Position numbers and translations under genes: made by a program. A stretch of DNA of 64,000 nucleotides from Actinomycetes bacterium. GTDB lineage: Bacteria; Actinomycetota; CALGFH01. The stretch spans positions 16,840 to 80,839 of the forward strand of contig DASYUT010000186.1 of the NCBI GenBank assembly GCA_036000965.1. The letters are read 5' to 3'. The notes below the pieces were generated by a model. That model searched no databases. It had not been told where the DNA came from and saw only the letters and a list, made by a program, of their open reading frames with translations. Shown one piece after another: positions 41,119 through 50,108 of the stretch (the first letter of the stretch is position 1; each line of letters opens with the position of its first letter).

Positions 41119-41232
41119 GCGGCGACGGCCCGGCCCTGGGCTCCCGGGCGGCGCGGCCCGGCCCTGGGCTCCGCGCGCGGCGACGGCCCGGCCCTGGGCT
41201 CCCGGGCGGCGCGGCCCGCTCCTGGGATCCCG
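41119..41232. repeat. GC-rich tandem array upstream of the DUF192 gene
   Basis: Four units based on GCGACGGCCCGGCCCTGGGCTCC, about 29 bp each, alternate in two forms so that the pair repeats with a 58-bp period (41123 and 41181 begin equivalent positions). The segment 41071-41118 before it contains no gene. Confidence 0.82.
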
Positions 41233-41325
41233 CGCGGGGCGGCACGCTCCTCGCCGGCAACCGGCCACTTCGCAGGTCCGTTGCCCGCTTGCTTGCGGCC
41301 AACCGTTGTTACCGAGCGGTAAGCT

Positions 41326-41393
41326 TCGTCCGCGCGGGCGTGGCTGGCCCGCGGGTCGCTCGTCCGCGCGGGCGTAGCTGGCCCGCGGGTCGC
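41326..41393. repeat. Exact-period 34-bp tandem duplication
   Basis: TCGTCCGCGCGGGCG...GGTCGC at 41326-41359 is repeated at 41360-41393 with a single difference (TGG versus TAG in the middle). It sits 90 bases before the EtfD-like gene, in the shared upstream region with the DUF192 gene. Confidence 0.93.
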
Positions 41394-41483
41394 GCGTGCA
41401 AGATGATGCCGTCGAGGAAAGGCCGTCACCACACCGGGGAGCCAAGGCCAGCCCCCGGACCTGGCCTCGTCAGGAGGATCCTC

Positions 41484-43574
41484 GTGAAGCTCGCCATCGG
41501 GGCCGTCATCACGTTCTTCGCCGTCGCCCTGGCCGGACGGCGCGCCGAGTGGGTCACCCGGCTGATCGGGGTGGGCAAGCCGGCGCCCGAGCGGTTCCAG
41601 GGGGCCTGGACCCGGCTGTGGGCCGAGGTCGTCGAGGTCTTCGGCCAGCGCAAGCTGCTCCAGCGGCCCGTGCCCGGGCTCGCCCACTTCTTCACCTTCT
41701 GGGGCTTCGTCGTCCTGCTGACCACCATTGCCGAGGCGTACGGCGAGCTGTTCGACGAGCGCTTCGCCCTCCCGCTGGTGGGGCACGCCGCCTGGCTGGG
41801 GTTCGCCCAGGACCTGATCGCAGTCGCCGTCCTCGTCAGCCTGGCCGTGTTCGCGGTCATCCGGGTGCGAGAGGCCCCCGCCCGGCGTGAGCGCGCCTCC
41901 CGCTTCTACGGGTCCCACACCGGCCAGGCCTGGGTCATCCTCGCCATGATCGCCGCGGTCATTGTCACCCTGCTGGCCTATCGGGGGGCAAGGGCGGCCC
42001 GGGGGACCCTGCCCTACGGCGACTGGGCCTTCGCCTCCCAAACGGTCGGCCGGGTGCTCGACGGGCTCTCGCCCACCACCCTGCGCGTGGTCGACGAGGC
42101 GTTCCTGCTCGCCCACATCGTGGTCGTGCTCAGCTTCCTGGTGCTGGTGATGTACTCCAAGCACCTGCACATCTTCAGCGCGCCGTTCAACGTGGCGTTC
42201 TCGCGCCGGCCCAAGGCCCTCGGGCCGCTGTCGACCCCGGTGATCGACGTCGAGAGCATGAGCGAGGAGGACGTCTTCGGCGTCGGCCGCGTCGAGGACT
42301 TCAAGTGGAAGCAACTCCTCGACCTGGCCACCTGCACCGAGTGCGGCCGCTGCCAGGACCAGTGCCCGGCCTGGAACACCGGCAAGCCGCTCTCGCCCAA
42401 GATGGTCATCACCGACCTGCGCGACCACCTGTTCGCCAAGGGGCCGTTCCTGCTCGGCGAGGCGTCCGCCGAGGCGCCGGACGGTCACGACCCGGCCGTG
42501 CTGGACGCCGAGCTGGTCAAGGACGTGGTCGGCTACGACGTGCTGTGGTCGTGTACCACCTGCGGCGCCTGCGTCGAGCAGTGCCCGGTCGACATCGAGC
42601 ACGTCGACACCATCCTCGACATGCGCCGGTACGAGGTCCTCATGGAGTCTCGCTTCCCGGCCGAGGCGGGCACCATGCTCCGCAACATCGAGAACTCGGG
42701 CGACCCCTGGGGGCTCGGCAGCGGCCAGCGCCTGTCCTGGACCGAGGGGCTGGAGTTCGAGGTGCCCGTCGTGACCGGGAAGATCCCCGACGACGTGGAG
42801 TGGCTGTACTGGGTCGGCTGCGCCGGCGCGCTCGAGGACCGGGCCAAGCGAACCACCCGGTCGGTCGCCCGCCTGCTGCACCGCGCCGGGGTCTCGTTCG
42901 CCGTGCTCGGCCCGCGCGAGTCGTGCTCGGGCGACCCGGCCCGGCGGCTCGGCAACGAGTACCTCTACCAGATGCAGGCACAGCAGAACATCGAGACCCT
43001 CGACCAGGCCGGGGCGCGCAAGGTCGTCGCATCCTGCCCCCACTGCTTCAACTCCATCGCCCGCGAATACCCCGACCTCGGCGGCCGCTACGAGGTGCTG
43101 CACCACTCCCAGCTCCTCGGCCGGCTGGTCGAACAGGGCCGGCTGGCCCCGTCGACCCGGGTCGACGCGACCGTCACCTACCACGACCCCTGCTACCTCG
43201 GCCGCCACAACGACGTCTACGACGCCCCGCGGGCGGTGCTCGACGCGGTGCCCGGGGTCCGCTCGGTGGAGATGCACCGCTGCCGCGAGCGCGGCTTCTG
43301 CTGCGGGGCGGGCGGGGCGCGCATGTGGATGGAGGAGCGCATCGGCAAGCGGGTCAACCTCGAGCGCACCGACGAGGCGCTGGCCACCGGCGCCGACGTG
43401 GTCGGCACCGCCTGTCCCTACTGCATGGTGATGCTCGACGACGCGGTCAAGCAGCGCCAGGCCGAGGGGACGGCGGACGGCGTGCGGGTCCTCGACGTCG
43501 CCCAGGTCCTCGAGCAGTCTCTGGAGGCGCGGCCCGCGGCCGCGCAGGCGCCCGGCTCCCAACGCCCGGACTAG
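41484..43574 (+). CDS. Membrane Fe-S oxidoreductase, EtfD/HdrD-like
   Basis: 696 residues. The N-terminal membrane part has about five helices (for example [48 protein letters not shown]) with histidines placed for haem b. The soluble part has two [4Fe-4S] ferredoxin motifs ([12 protein letters not shown] and [12 protein letters not shown]). Two CCG domains follow (CSGDP...CPHCFNS with [11 protein letters not shown], then [12 protein letters not shown]). This layout matches actinobacterial EtfD, which passes electrons from the electron-transfer flavoprotein of fatty-acid oxidation to menaquinone; heterodisulfide reductases share the folds. The GTG at 41484 has AGGAGG six bases upstream. No etfAB genes are adjacent. 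Confidence 0.9.
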   Translation: MKLAIGAVITFFAVALAGRRAEWVTRLIGVGKPAPERFQGAWTRLWAEVVEVFGQRKLLQRPVPGLAHFFTFWGFVVLLTTIAEAYGELFDERFALPLVGHAAWLGFAQDLIAVAVLVSLAVFAVIRVREAPARRERASRFYGSHTGQAWVILAMIAAVIVTLLAYRGARAARGTLPYGDWAFASQTVGRVLDGLSPTTLRVVDEAFLLAHIVVVLSFLVLVMYSKHLHIFSAPFNVAFSRRPKALGPLSTPVIDVESMSEEDVFGVGRVEDFKWKQLLDLATCTECGRCQDQCPAWNTGKPLSPKMVITDLRDHLFAKGPFLLGEASAEAPDGHDPAVLDAELVKDVVGYDVLWSCTTCGACVEQCPVDIEHVDTILDMRRYEVLMESRFPAEAGTMLRNIENSGDPWGLGSGQRLSWTEGLEFEVPVVTGKIPDDVEWLYWVGCAGALEDRAKRTTRSVARLLHRAGVSFAVLGPRESCSGDPARRLGNEYLYQMQAQQNIETLDQAGARKVVASCPHCFNSIAREYPDLGGRYEVLHHSQLLGRLVEQGRLAPSTRVDATVTYHDPCYLGRHNDVYDAPRAVLDAVPGVRSVEMHRCRERGFCCGAGGARMWMEERIGKRVNLERTDEALATGADVVGTACPYCMVMLDDAVKQRQAEGTADGVRVLDVAQVLEQSLEARPAAAQAPGSQRPD

Positions 43575-43636
43575 TCACCGATCTTCCTGCAGGACATCAG
43601 CCCCAATGCCAGATGTCACGGCATCTGCGGGGGACG

Positions 43637-44206
43637 CTACCGCGAGCGGAAGCTCTCCCAGTACCGCGACGGGGTCGGGCCCCGCTGGCCCTGGTACTTC
43701 GAGTTCACCCCGCCGGACCCGTAGGGGCGCTCTGCGGGCGTGGTGAGCTGGAAGACCGCGATCTGCCCGATCCGCATCCCCGGGTACAGGGTGATCGGCA
43801 GGTTGGCCACGTTGGACAGCTCGAGGGTCACATGCCCCTGGAAGCCGGGGTCCAGGAAGCCGGCCGTCGAGTGGGTCAATAACCCCAATCTACCCAACGA
43901 CGACTTGCCTTCCAGCCTGGCGGCGAGGTCGTCCGGGATGCCGATGAACTCGTGGGTGGAGCCGAGCACGAACTCGCCCGGGTGGAGGATGAAGGCGTCG
44001 TCCGGCTTGACCTCGACCAGCTCGGTGAGGTCGTCCATCGGCTGCTTCACGTCGATGTACGGGTAGCGGGCGTTGTGGAAGACGCGGAAGCGGCTGTCCA
44101 GGCGCACGTCGATGCTCGAGGGCTGGATGGCCTCGTCCTCGAGCGGGTCGACCACCAGCCGGCCGGCGGCGATCGCCTCGCGCAGGCTGCGGTCGGACAG
44201 GATCAC
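43637..44206 (-). CDS. dcd: dCTP deaminase, bifunctional (dUMP-forming) type
   Basis: 189 residues. Motifs [48 protein letters not shown] and [22 protein letters not shown] are nearly those of the mycobacterial enzyme, which both deaminates dCTP and hydrolyses the product to dUMP. The C-terminal [17 protein letters not shown] closes the active site in that group. It supplies dUMP for thymidylate synthesis. The start is GTG 44206 with GGAGG seven bases upstream. It is monocistronic, divergent from the tRNA-Gly gene about 110 bases away. Confidence 0.96.
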   Translation of the reverse strand: MILSDRSLREAIAAGRLVVDPLEDEAIQPSSIDVRLDSRFRVFHNARYPYIDVKQPMDDLTELVEVKPDDAFILHPGEFVLGSTHEFIGIPDDLAARLEGKSSLGRLGLLTHSTAGFLDPGFQGHVTLELSNVANLPITLYPGMRIGQIAVFQLTTPAERPYGSGGVNSKYQGQRGPTPSRYWESFRSR

Positions 44207-44274
44207 GACACGCCTCCAACGGGTCGGTGGGCAGACGGGCGCATTCTCCCATGCCGCCGCAACGAGCTTCCCCG

Positions 44275-44304
44275 TTGCCGCAGCTCAGCCAGGCCGGCTA
44301 GAAT
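44275..44304 (+). promoter_or_regulatory. Promoter of tRNA-Gly
   Basis: TTGCCG at 44275-44280 and TAGAAT at 44299-44304 are separated by 18 bases, and the mature tRNA begins 11 bases after the -10 box. Spacing and match are good for a sigma-70-type promoter. Confidence 0.7.
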
Positions 44305-44314
44305 CGCTGCCCTC

Positions 44315-44388
44315 GCGGGCGTAGTTCAATGGTAGAACACGAGCTTCCCAAGCTCGCAGTGAGGGTTCGATTCCCTTCGCCCGCTCCA
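44315..44388 (+). tRNA. tRNA-Gly (anticodon CCC)
   Basis: A 74-base cloverleaf with CCA encoded. The acceptor stem GCGGGCG (44315-44321) pairs with CGCCCGC (44378-44384), followed by discriminator T and CCA. The anticodon stem CGAGC/GCTCG encloses the loop TTCCCAA, giving anticodon CCC for glycine codon GGG. The T arm contains GGTTCGATTCC. A partial copy of its 3' half lies about 1.9 kb downstream. Confidence 0.96.
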
Positions 44389-44918
44389 CCGTTCTGGCTG
44401 GTCAGCAACGCACCTGAGGACTCCGCTGAGGCGTTCCGGGAGCTCGCCTCGCTGCTGTTCCGGCTGACCGTAGCTCGTGAGCAGGCCATCTTGGTCCTGG
44501 CTCGAGGACCGGCGCCGACAGGGCGGGTGACGCTGCAAGCCGGGTACGAGCCGGCTGCGAGCCTGCTCCCGACCAGTTCGACGTTCCCTGCAGCAGGCCA
44601 CCGACAGAGTGGCGTGCGGTGCTCGCAGCGAGCGAGCAGACCTTCCAGGAGATCGCACACCGGCCGCTATCGGGCCCCTCGGCGTAGCGGATGGCCGACC
44701 CTGCGAACAGACGGCGTGGGAACGCCCGCCGACGGCCACACATGGACGCCTGGCGGGCGTTCAACGCTTCCAGGTCTGGGGGCTACCTTCGGCCGCGCTC
44801 CTGCGGCTGTCCTGGGCCACGCGAAGGCGCCCGCAGCCGGCCGCGGCCGTGGCGACCGCCTGCGGCGGCCGTCCTCGGCCGACAGCACCACTGCCGGGTT
44901 GCCAGCAAACCGCCGCCC
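44389..44918. other. Stretch without a recognisable gene after tRNA-Gly
   Basis: 530 bp follow the tRNA with no reading frame I can support. The first 90 bases have a frame that looks weakly protein-like (AEAFRELASLLFRLTVAREQ), but it runs out of the tRNA and has no start. The composition is more even than in the neighbours. Because it lies between the tRNA and a partial tRNA copy, it may be a remnant of an integrated element. Confidence 0.5.
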
Positions 44919-45341
44919 CTAGTCGGAACCGATGGGCGCCAGCACGCCGAGCTGTTGCAGCATCGTCAGGTTGTCGACCTGGTCCCAGTGCTCGACCACC
45001 TTCTCATCGCTGATCCGGAAGATATCGATGGCCGAGTAGCGAACCTCTCTCCCAGTGGCTGGGATGCCCAGCAGCGCCGCCTTGTGCGTACCCTGCCAGA
45101 TCGTACGCACGACCACCTTGTCGCCCTCAGCGATGAGATCCTCGATCGACCCGCGCCAGTCGGGGAAGGCGGTCAGGAGAGGTACGAAGAATTCCTTGTA
45201 GGCGGCTCGGCCCGGTGATACCTGCGGATTGTGATCCACATAGTCGTCGGCGTAGTACTCGTCCATCGCGTCAAGATCGTGGGCATTGAAGACTCGCTCG
45301 ATGACCTCGGCGACCAGCGCCTTGTTGCGTTCGACCGACAT
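44919..45341 (-). CDS. SnoaL-like ester cyclase-family protein
   Basis: 140 residues. The NTF2/SnoaL fold pattern is clear: VAEVIERVFNAHDLDAMDEYYADDYVDHNP, then FFVPLLTAFPDWRGSIEDLIAEGDKVVVR, WQGTHKA and FRISDEKVVEHWDQVDNLTMLQQLG. Members of this group act in polyketide cyclisation or as small catabolic or unknown enzymes; no biosynthetic genes are nearby, so I give only the fold. The ATG at 45341 has GGAGGAGGG upstream; a GTG one codon earlier is also possible. Its codon use is somewhat less GC-rich than neighbours, and it lies within the segment bounded by tRNA-Gly and its partial copy. Confidence 0.88.
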   Translation of the reverse strand: MSVERNKALVAEVIERVFNAHDLDAMDEYYADDYVDHNPQVSPGRAAYKEFFVPLLTAFPDWRGSIEDLIAEGDKVVVRTIWQGTHKAALLGIPATGREVRYSAIDIFRISDEKVVEHWDQVDNLTMLQQLGVLAPIGSD

Positions 45342-45448
45342 CACGCCCTCCTCCTCACAGGACTTGGTCCCGGCCGGGATCTTGACACCCTGCCTGGACG
45401 GCGTGCGGCCTGAGACCGTACAGGAACGGTCGCCTCCGACACCTGAAA

Positions 45449-46105
45449 TTAGTCCGTGGCAGGGAACAGCAGCCGCTCCCGAACAACGTCGATGGTTGCG
45501 TCGGGGATCTCCGCGAACGCACCCAGCTCCGCCGCGCTGCCGAACCCGCCGAGGCGCTCACGTACTTCGACCACTCGGGCGGCTTCCGCTGGCGAGAGGC
45601 CCAGCTGGTTGACCAGGACCTGTTCGGGTACGTGGTTGACGTCGACCAAGCCGCCGTCGTCGAACTGGCGTGGCAGGTCGGGACGGCCGATGCGCAGCTC
45701 GCGAGCGAGCGGCGGATCGCCTGCCGCGATGGCGCGGGCCTGCTGGCGCAGCTTGCGGTCGGCGAGGGCGGCGGCCATCGCCGGCTGCAATGCGGGCGGG
45801 GAGAAGACCCGACGCCTGATCAGAAACGCGTGCAAGGTGGCGCCGGCAATGAGTGCAAGAACCGCCATCGTGAACAACGCCGCACCCAAGTCGCTTCTGT
45901 TGGATGCGTCTCCAAGGGGTCCGAACACCACCACCGTGGCAACGGCATAGCTGGCGGTGACAAGCCACATCCTTCGGTTCTGGAGCTTGACGGCGGCATG
46001 CGCGAATGGAAGGCAGGCCAGCAGGCCGAACGACAGCGTGGGGATCAACGCCCACACCACCGGGCCAATCCCTCGACGCTTCTGGGACTGTCTCGGCGAA
46101 TCCAT
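45449..46105 (-). CDS. Membrane protein with helix-hairpin-helix domain
   Basis: 218 residues. Three hydrophobic segments: about 17-37 (VVWALIPTLSFGLLACLPFA), 46-66 (WLVTASYAVATVVVFGPLG) and 76-96 (AALFTMAVLALIAGATLHAFL). A ComEA-like helix-hairpin-helix motif occupies about 160-210 (VDVNHVPEQVLVNQLGLSPAEAARVVEVRERLGGFGS in full; LGLSPAEAARVVEVRE is its core). Such HhH domains bind DNA or act as protein contacts in small envelope proteins. The ATG at 46105 has GGGGTGAC upstream; a longer frame overlaps non-coding-looking sequence. The function is not known. It lies inside the tRNA-bounded segment. Confidence 0.72.
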   Translation of the reverse strand: MDSPRQSQKRRGIGPVVWALIPTLSFGLLACLPFAHAAVKLQNRRMWLVTASYAVATVVVFGPLGDASNRSDLGAALFTMAVLALIAGATLHAFLIRRRVFSPPALQPAMAAALADRKLRQQARAIAAGDPPLARELRIGRPDLPRQFDDGGLVDVNHVPEQVLVNQLGLSPAEAARVVEVRERLGGFGSAAELGAFAEIPDATIDVVRERLLFPATD

Positions 46106-46550
46106 GTCACCCCGGCACGTCAGGACGTTACCCGAGCCGGGAGTATAGCCCGACGGCCGGGTAGTCTCGATCCCAACGGCTCGAGCCTCATCTTCCCCGT
46201 CAACGGGCGACCTGCTCACTGCTGGCCGCATTCGCAGCTCGCCAACGAGGCAGGTGGTCGCGGTGAGGATTCGATTCCCTCGCCCGCTCCACCCGTCATC
46301 CCAGGTCGCCGGCCTGTCACGCGCTTCGCCTTCCGCCCGCGCCGGGTGGCGTCGGTCGGGGATGTGTGTCCCGCGCGCTCCATCAGCTCCTCGGCGTCGC
46401 CCGAGGGAGTAACAGCAACCGGCCCGCCATCGCTCTTAGCGCAGAGGAGCGGGGTGCCAGGCACGTCTCGGCGAACCGAGGGCCCAGCGTCCCGCTTCAT
46501 CCGGTCCGTACGGCCTGAGCAAACGGCCGTCTTCGCTGACTGCGGAGCTG
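46106..46550. other. Gene-free stretch containing the tRNA-Gly fragment
   Basis: 445 bp between the HhH protein gene and the TadG-like gene. The only recognisable item is the partial tRNA-Gly copy at 46258-46292. No reading frame with a ribosome-binding site and coding character is seen. Confidence 0.5.
46258..46292 (+). repeat. Partial copy of the tRNA-Gly 3' end (attachment-site-like)
   Basis: GGTGAGGATTCGATTCCC followed by TCGCCCGCTCCACC matches the T arm, acceptor strand and CCA of tRNA-Gly (44360-44390) with one substitution and one missing base. It is in direct orientation, 1.9 kb downstream. Such a direct repeat of a tRNA 3' end is the usual trace of site-specific integration into a tRNA gene. 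Confidence 0.75.
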
Positions 46551-47870
46551 ATGTCTCTCAAGTTGATCAACCGTCACGACGAGGATGGGCAGGTCGCCGT
46601 CCTGGTCGCCGTCGTGCTGGTGGTCCTGCTCGGCTTTGCCGGGCTGGTGGTCGACGTCGGGCTCAACTGGGCCGCCCGGGCCGAGGCCCAGACCGCCGCC
46701 GACGCCGCCGCCCTCGCTGGCGCGGCCGACCTCGCCGCGCCAGCCGGCGACCCACTGGGCGTCGCCAAGACCTACCTGGACGCCAACGTTCCCGGCCTGG
46801 CCGGAAGCCCGAGCGACCCGGCTTGGGCGACCAACGGCACCGACGGCGACGGTGAGATCACCTGCTACACCCCGCCCGCCAGCCCGGTGCTTGGGACCGG
46901 CTGCCCGCAGGGGGCAACCGCCATCCAGGTCATCACCCCACCGATCAGGCAGACCTATGCGTTCGCCGGCCTGTTCGGGGGGGCCCAGCGCACCGACGTG
47001 AAGGCGCTGGCAGTGGCCGGCGCCATTCCCACCATTGTCTGCACGCTGTGCGTGCTCAGCCCGACCGCCCAGCCCGCCCTGTTGGCGTCCGGCAGCGGGA
47101 ACGTCACCATGACCAACGGCAGCGTGGTGGTCAACTCGACCGGGAACCCGGCCGCCAAGGTGAGCGGTAACGGCAGCATCATCGCCACCCTGATCGGCGG
47201 TCCAGGAGCGGCCAGCTTCCAGGCGAGCAACTCGCTCAGCTACCAGCCCCCACCGGTCATGCTGCCCGCGGTGCCCGACCCGTTGGCCGGGGTGTCGCCC
47301 TGCCCGGACGCTGGCATCCCGAGCCCGTGCCCGGTCACCGGCTCACCCGTCAACCAGAGCGGGCCCGGCATCATCGGCCCGGGCGTCTACGGCGACATTG
47401 CCGCCAACACCGGGGTGCTCACGCTCCTGCCTGGCACCTACGTCATCACGCAGCAGATCCATCTCACCGGCTCGGCCGCCCTGGTCGGCAGCGGCGTCAC
47501 CCTCTACTTCGCCTGCGCGGCCTACCCCACCCCGTGCAGCCCGGGAACCAGCGGGGCCCAGCTGCAGATGTCGAACACGGCCACGCTCTCCCTGTCGGCG
47601 CCGACCTCGGGGCCGTTTCGGGGCCTGTCGCTCTTCTCGGATCCCAACAACACGGCCACCTTGGCCCTTACCGGCAAGAGCGGCGACCAGTTCGGCGGCA
47701 CGATCTACGCCAAGACGGGCACGCTGTCGCTGACCGGCGTGGCGGGGGCGTTCAAGCTTGACTCCCTGATCGTGGTCGGTGAGGTCAGCCTCACCGGTGG
47801 CGCCCAGATCACCATAGACTTCAGCGCCGCCGTCAACGCCCTCGAGGGCAACGCCCGGCTGACCAAGTAG
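46551..47870 (+). CDS. TadG/TadE-like anchored surface protein
   Basis: 439 residues. The N-terminus has a TadG-like pilus-assembly segment: GQVAVLVAVVLVVLLGFAGLVVDVG is the membrane helix (residues about 13-37), followed by RAEAQTAADAAALAGAADL, typical of the TadE/TadG-like family. The rest (about 150-439) is a Ser/Thr/Gly-rich extracellular region with repeating short beta strands (NVTMTNGSVVVNSTG, TATLSLSAPTSG, TLSLTGVAGAFKLDSLIVVGEVSLTG), suggesting a right-handed beta-helix. Cysteine-rich segments (CTLCV, CPDAGIPSPCPV, CAAYPTPC) lie between. The ATG at 46551 has GGAG five bases upstream. No other tad genes are in the window. Confidence 0.8.
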   Translation: MSLKLINRHDEDGQVAVLVAVVLVVLLGFAGLVVDVGLNWAARAEAQTAADAAALAGAADLAAPAGDPLGVAKTYLDANVPGLAGSPSDPAWATNGTDGDGEITCYTPPASPVLGTGCPQGATAIQVITPPIRQTYAFAGLFGGAQRTDVKALAVAGAIPTIVCTLCVLSPTAQPALLASGSGNVTMTNGSVVVNSTGNPAAKVSGNGSIIATLIGGPGAASFQASNSLSYQPPPVMLPAVPDPLAGVSPCPDAGIPSPCPVTGSPVNQSGPGIIGPGVYGDIAANTGVLTLLPGTYVITQQIHLTGSAALVGSGVTLYFACAAYPTPCSPGTSGAQLQMSNTATLSLSAPTSGPFRGLSLFSDPNNTATLALTGKSGDQFGGTIYAKTGTLSLTGVAGAFKLDSLIVVGEVSLTGGAQITIDFSAAVNALEGNARLTK

Positions 47871-47929
47871 CATCCCGGTCTCGTGCTCCGGCCGTCCTAT
47901 CGGCTGTTGCCCGTCGCGCGCTCGTCGGG

Positions 47930-48000
47930 CCCCGCTCCGTCGACGGGCCCCGCTCCGTCGACGGGCTCAGCTCTATCGACAACCGTCGACGAGCCCAGCT
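47930..48000. repeat. 18-bp repeats with inverted arms
   Basis: GGGCCCCGCTCCGTCGAC occurs twice in tandem (about 47928-47963), followed by diverged copies GGGCTCAGCTCTATCGAC and, after GTCGAC, GAGCCCAGCTCCCTCGAC. GGGCTC and GAGCCC can pair. The remaining bases of the 47871-48332 gap hold the hairpin at 48055-48122 and no gene. Confidence 0.75.
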
Positions 48001-48054
48001 CCCTCGACAAGTGGAGCACGTGTGAGTAACGCGGGGGAGCCTCCATCGGTTCTC

Positions 48055-48122
48055 TGGAGTGCGGAGCGGGACGCGCGACGCAGGCGCTGCGGACCGGAGC
48101 GCCCGTCCCGCTCCGCACTCCA
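48055..48122. repeat. Perfect 19-bp inverted repeat (cruciform-like)
   Basis: TGGAGTGCGGAGCGGGACG at 48055-48073 is exactly complementary to 48104-48122, with 30 bases between. The loop contains its own 6-bp inverted repeat (GGCGCT...AGCGCC). The element lies mid-way between two plus-strand genes, 185 bases past the TadG-like stop and 210 before the next start. There is no T-run after it. Confidence 0.9.
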
Positions 48123-48332
48123 CAGGAAGGCGGTCCGGCTCCGTGCCGGGCCGGCGCCGCCCACGTCACCCTGCCGAGCCGTTCTCCGAGGGGATCGTGG
48201 CCGAGCGCCTCGAGTCGCCCGCCTGGACGCATCCGTGCGGAAGGCAGCGCCTGGTCAACGTCACCGCGGTTCTCTTGTGTGGCGGTCGGGCCCGGAGCCA
48301 TACTGACCCGTCCCGGCACAAGAGGAGTTGCC

Positions 48333-48887
48333 ATGGCAGAGGATCTGCCCGGCCCACCCGAGAGCGGGAGCCGGGACGACCGGCCCGGCGGACCGCCCAC
48401 CGAGCCGCTGGGCGCCTCCACCCGTCCGACCGAGCCCCAGCCCGCCTACCGCCAGCCGGACGCCTCCCAGCAGCCCCCGGGGTACGGGCCACCAGGGACG
48501 GACCCGCGCTACGCCCAGCCATACGGGTATGGGCAGCCGGGCTACGGCTACCCCCCTGGCCCGGAGACCGAAGCGATGGCCACCGCGGCGCTCGTGGTCG
48601 CCGTGGTGGGCTTCTTCGTCTGCTTCCCGCTCGGCGGGATCGTGGCCTTGATCCTGGCCAACAGCGCCATGAAGAAGATCGAAGCCTCCGGCGGGCGCCT
48701 GACCGGTCTCGAGCAGGCCCGGGCTGCCCGCATCATCGCCATCGTCGAGCTCGTCTTGGCCGCCATCATCGTGGTGGTCATCGTGATCGCGGGAGCGATC
48801 GCGGTCAGCGTCTCCAGCAGCTCCGACGAGCCTGTGGGGCCGGTGCCCGCCCCGCCAGGCATCGTCGGTGCCGCCCACCTCCGATGA
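48333..48887 (+). CDS. DUF4190-type membrane protein
   Basis: 184 residues. Residues 1-85 are a Pro/Gln/Gly/Tyr-rich cytoplasmic region (QPPGYGPPGTDPRYAQPYGYG). Two transmembrane helices follow, about 92-115 (TAALVVAVVGFFVCFPLGGIVALIL) and 140-165 (IIAIVELVLAAIIVVVIVIAG). This matches the small DUF4190 family common in actinobacteria, with unknown function. The ATG at 48333 has AGAGGAGTTGCC; an upstream in-frame GTG at 48279 is less likely. Confidence 0.85.
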   Translation: MAEDLPGPPESGSRDDRPGGPPTEPLGASTRPTEPQPAYRQPDASQQPPGYGPPGTDPRYAQPYGYGQPGYGYPPGPETEAMATAALVVAVVGFFVCFPLGGIVALILANSAMKKIEASGGRLTGLEQARAARIIAIVELVLAAIIVVVIVIAGAIAVSVSSSSDEPVGPVPAPPGIVGAAHLR

Positions 48888-48974
48888 CGGGACGGCCGGA
48901 GGGCTGAGCGCCCGCACCCTCCCGTGGCGAGACCGCGGGCGCCTCGCTCCTCTCCTCCGCACGCCGGCCTACGC

Positions 48975-49889
48975 TCAGCGGGGCGCTCTGGCCCGCGTGG
49001 GCGGCCTGCCGTGGTGGCAAGGACCACCACGCCCGCCCGCAGCCAGCTTGGCAGCCGGCCGGCGCAGCCTGCTCGACCCCCGGGGCGGGCCGACCGCGCG
49101 CGGTGGGGTGACGGTCCTGGGAGGGCTCTGCTCCGGCAGGCTCCTGGCCTGCAACGGCTCGTCCTCCAGGCCGCTCGCCGGGATTCCCGGCCGCGGCAGC
49201 CGCTCGCGCGGTGGTGACCCGGGGTCCGGCTCGCGCGGTGGCGACTCGGGGTCCGGGTCGCGCGGTGGCGACTCAGGGTCCGGCTCACGCGCGGATGCGG
49301 GCGGGTCGCGTGATGGCGACTCGCGGTCCGGCTCGTGCGCGGGCGCGGGCGGGTCGCGCGCGGGTGCGGGCGGGTCGCGCCCGGACGGGCGGCACGAGCC
49401 GGGCGACCGTCCCTGGAGCCGGCCGAACCGGAGGCGTGCCCGCTGCGCGCAGGGCAGCCCCCGGTGCCCGATCAGGGTGCGCATGACCTCTTCTGGGGCC
49501 TCGGCGGCGCCCCCGCGGGCACCGCCGGGGGCAGCGGGACGGTCGGCCGCGGCTCTCGTCTCGACCGGGGCATCCCGGTCGCCACCTGGTCGCGGCATCC
49601 GCACGGCGGTCCCCTCCCGCCCGGGCGACGGGCCGGTGTCACCGCGGGCGGGCGGCGTTCCGGCCTCCGTGGAACGGGCCGGGTCGCCAGAGGCCGGGCC
49701 GGACGAGACCGCTGGCGCGGGGGGGTCGGCCCGCACCGGGCCGAGCGATCCGAGGGTCAGCTCGACCGGGCGGGTCCGCTGGAACGAGGGGCGGGTCGCT
49801 TGGGTGACCAGCTGGGTGCCGGTCAGCATCGTCACCAGCGAGGTGACGACCAGCCCGAGCACGACCGGGGCGCTGCGGCGTGGGAGCAC
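48975..49889 (-). CDS. Secreted Pro/Arg/Glu-rich protein, hypothetical
   Basis: 304 residues if real. The N-terminus MLPRRSAPVVLGLVVTSLVT has a signal-peptide pattern followed by a polar stretch. Residues 170-245 are low-complexity repeats (RDPPAPARDPPAPAHEPD, EPDPESPPRDPDPESPPRE). The GTG at 49889 has GTAGGGGATCCC upstream. An open frame on the opposite strand also spans the region, but it lacks any signal peptide or start context. The repeats come from tandem duplications in the DNA around 49205-49385. I recognise no domain; the call rests on the signal peptide and codon pattern. Confidence 0.45.
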   Translation of the reverse strand: MLPRRSAPVVLGLVVTSLVTMLTGTQLVTQATRPSFQRTRPVELTLGSLGPVRADPPAPAVSSGPASGDPARSTEAGTPPARGDTGPSPGREGTAVRMPRPGGDRDAPVETRAAADRPAAPGGARGGAAEAPEEVMRTLIGHRGLPCAQRARLRFGRLQGRSPGSCRPSGRDPPAPARDPPAPAHEPDRESPSRDPPASAREPDPESPPRDPDPESPPREPDPGSPPRERLPRPGIPASGLEDEPLQARSLPEQSPPRTVTPPRAVGPPRGSSRLRRPAAKLAAGGRGGPCHHGRPPTRARAPR

Positions 49890-50108
49890 GACGGGATCCC
49901 CTACGGCGGTCGGTTCTCAGGGGAGGTGAGGTCCGGAGCGGCTTGTGCGTAGGGTGATCTTCGGCAGGTCGGCCCGCCGCCTTGAGCACCAGATCCCCGC
50001 CGCCGCGACACGCTGGCGGCGCTCCGGCGTCACGGCGTCGGACCGGTCCGGCCAAGCCGACCAGGTCCCCGGGGCGATCGATCGGCCGCCCCGGGACGGA
50101 GCCGAGCG

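Noticed and set aside
44329..44922. Frame running out of tRNA-Gly
   Set aside because: It starts within the tRNA gene and has no start signals; a short protein-like stretch is noted in the features instead.
46216..46500. Minus-strand frame of 94 codons over the tRNA fragment
   Set aside because: It reads through the tRNA-derived repeat and has no ribosome-binding site or recognisable protein features.
48868..49929. Plus-strand frame of 353 codons opposite the secreted Pro-rich protein
   Set aside because: It begins inside the DUF4190 gene, lacks a start context and a signal peptide, and is low complexity; the minus-strand frame is the better candidate.
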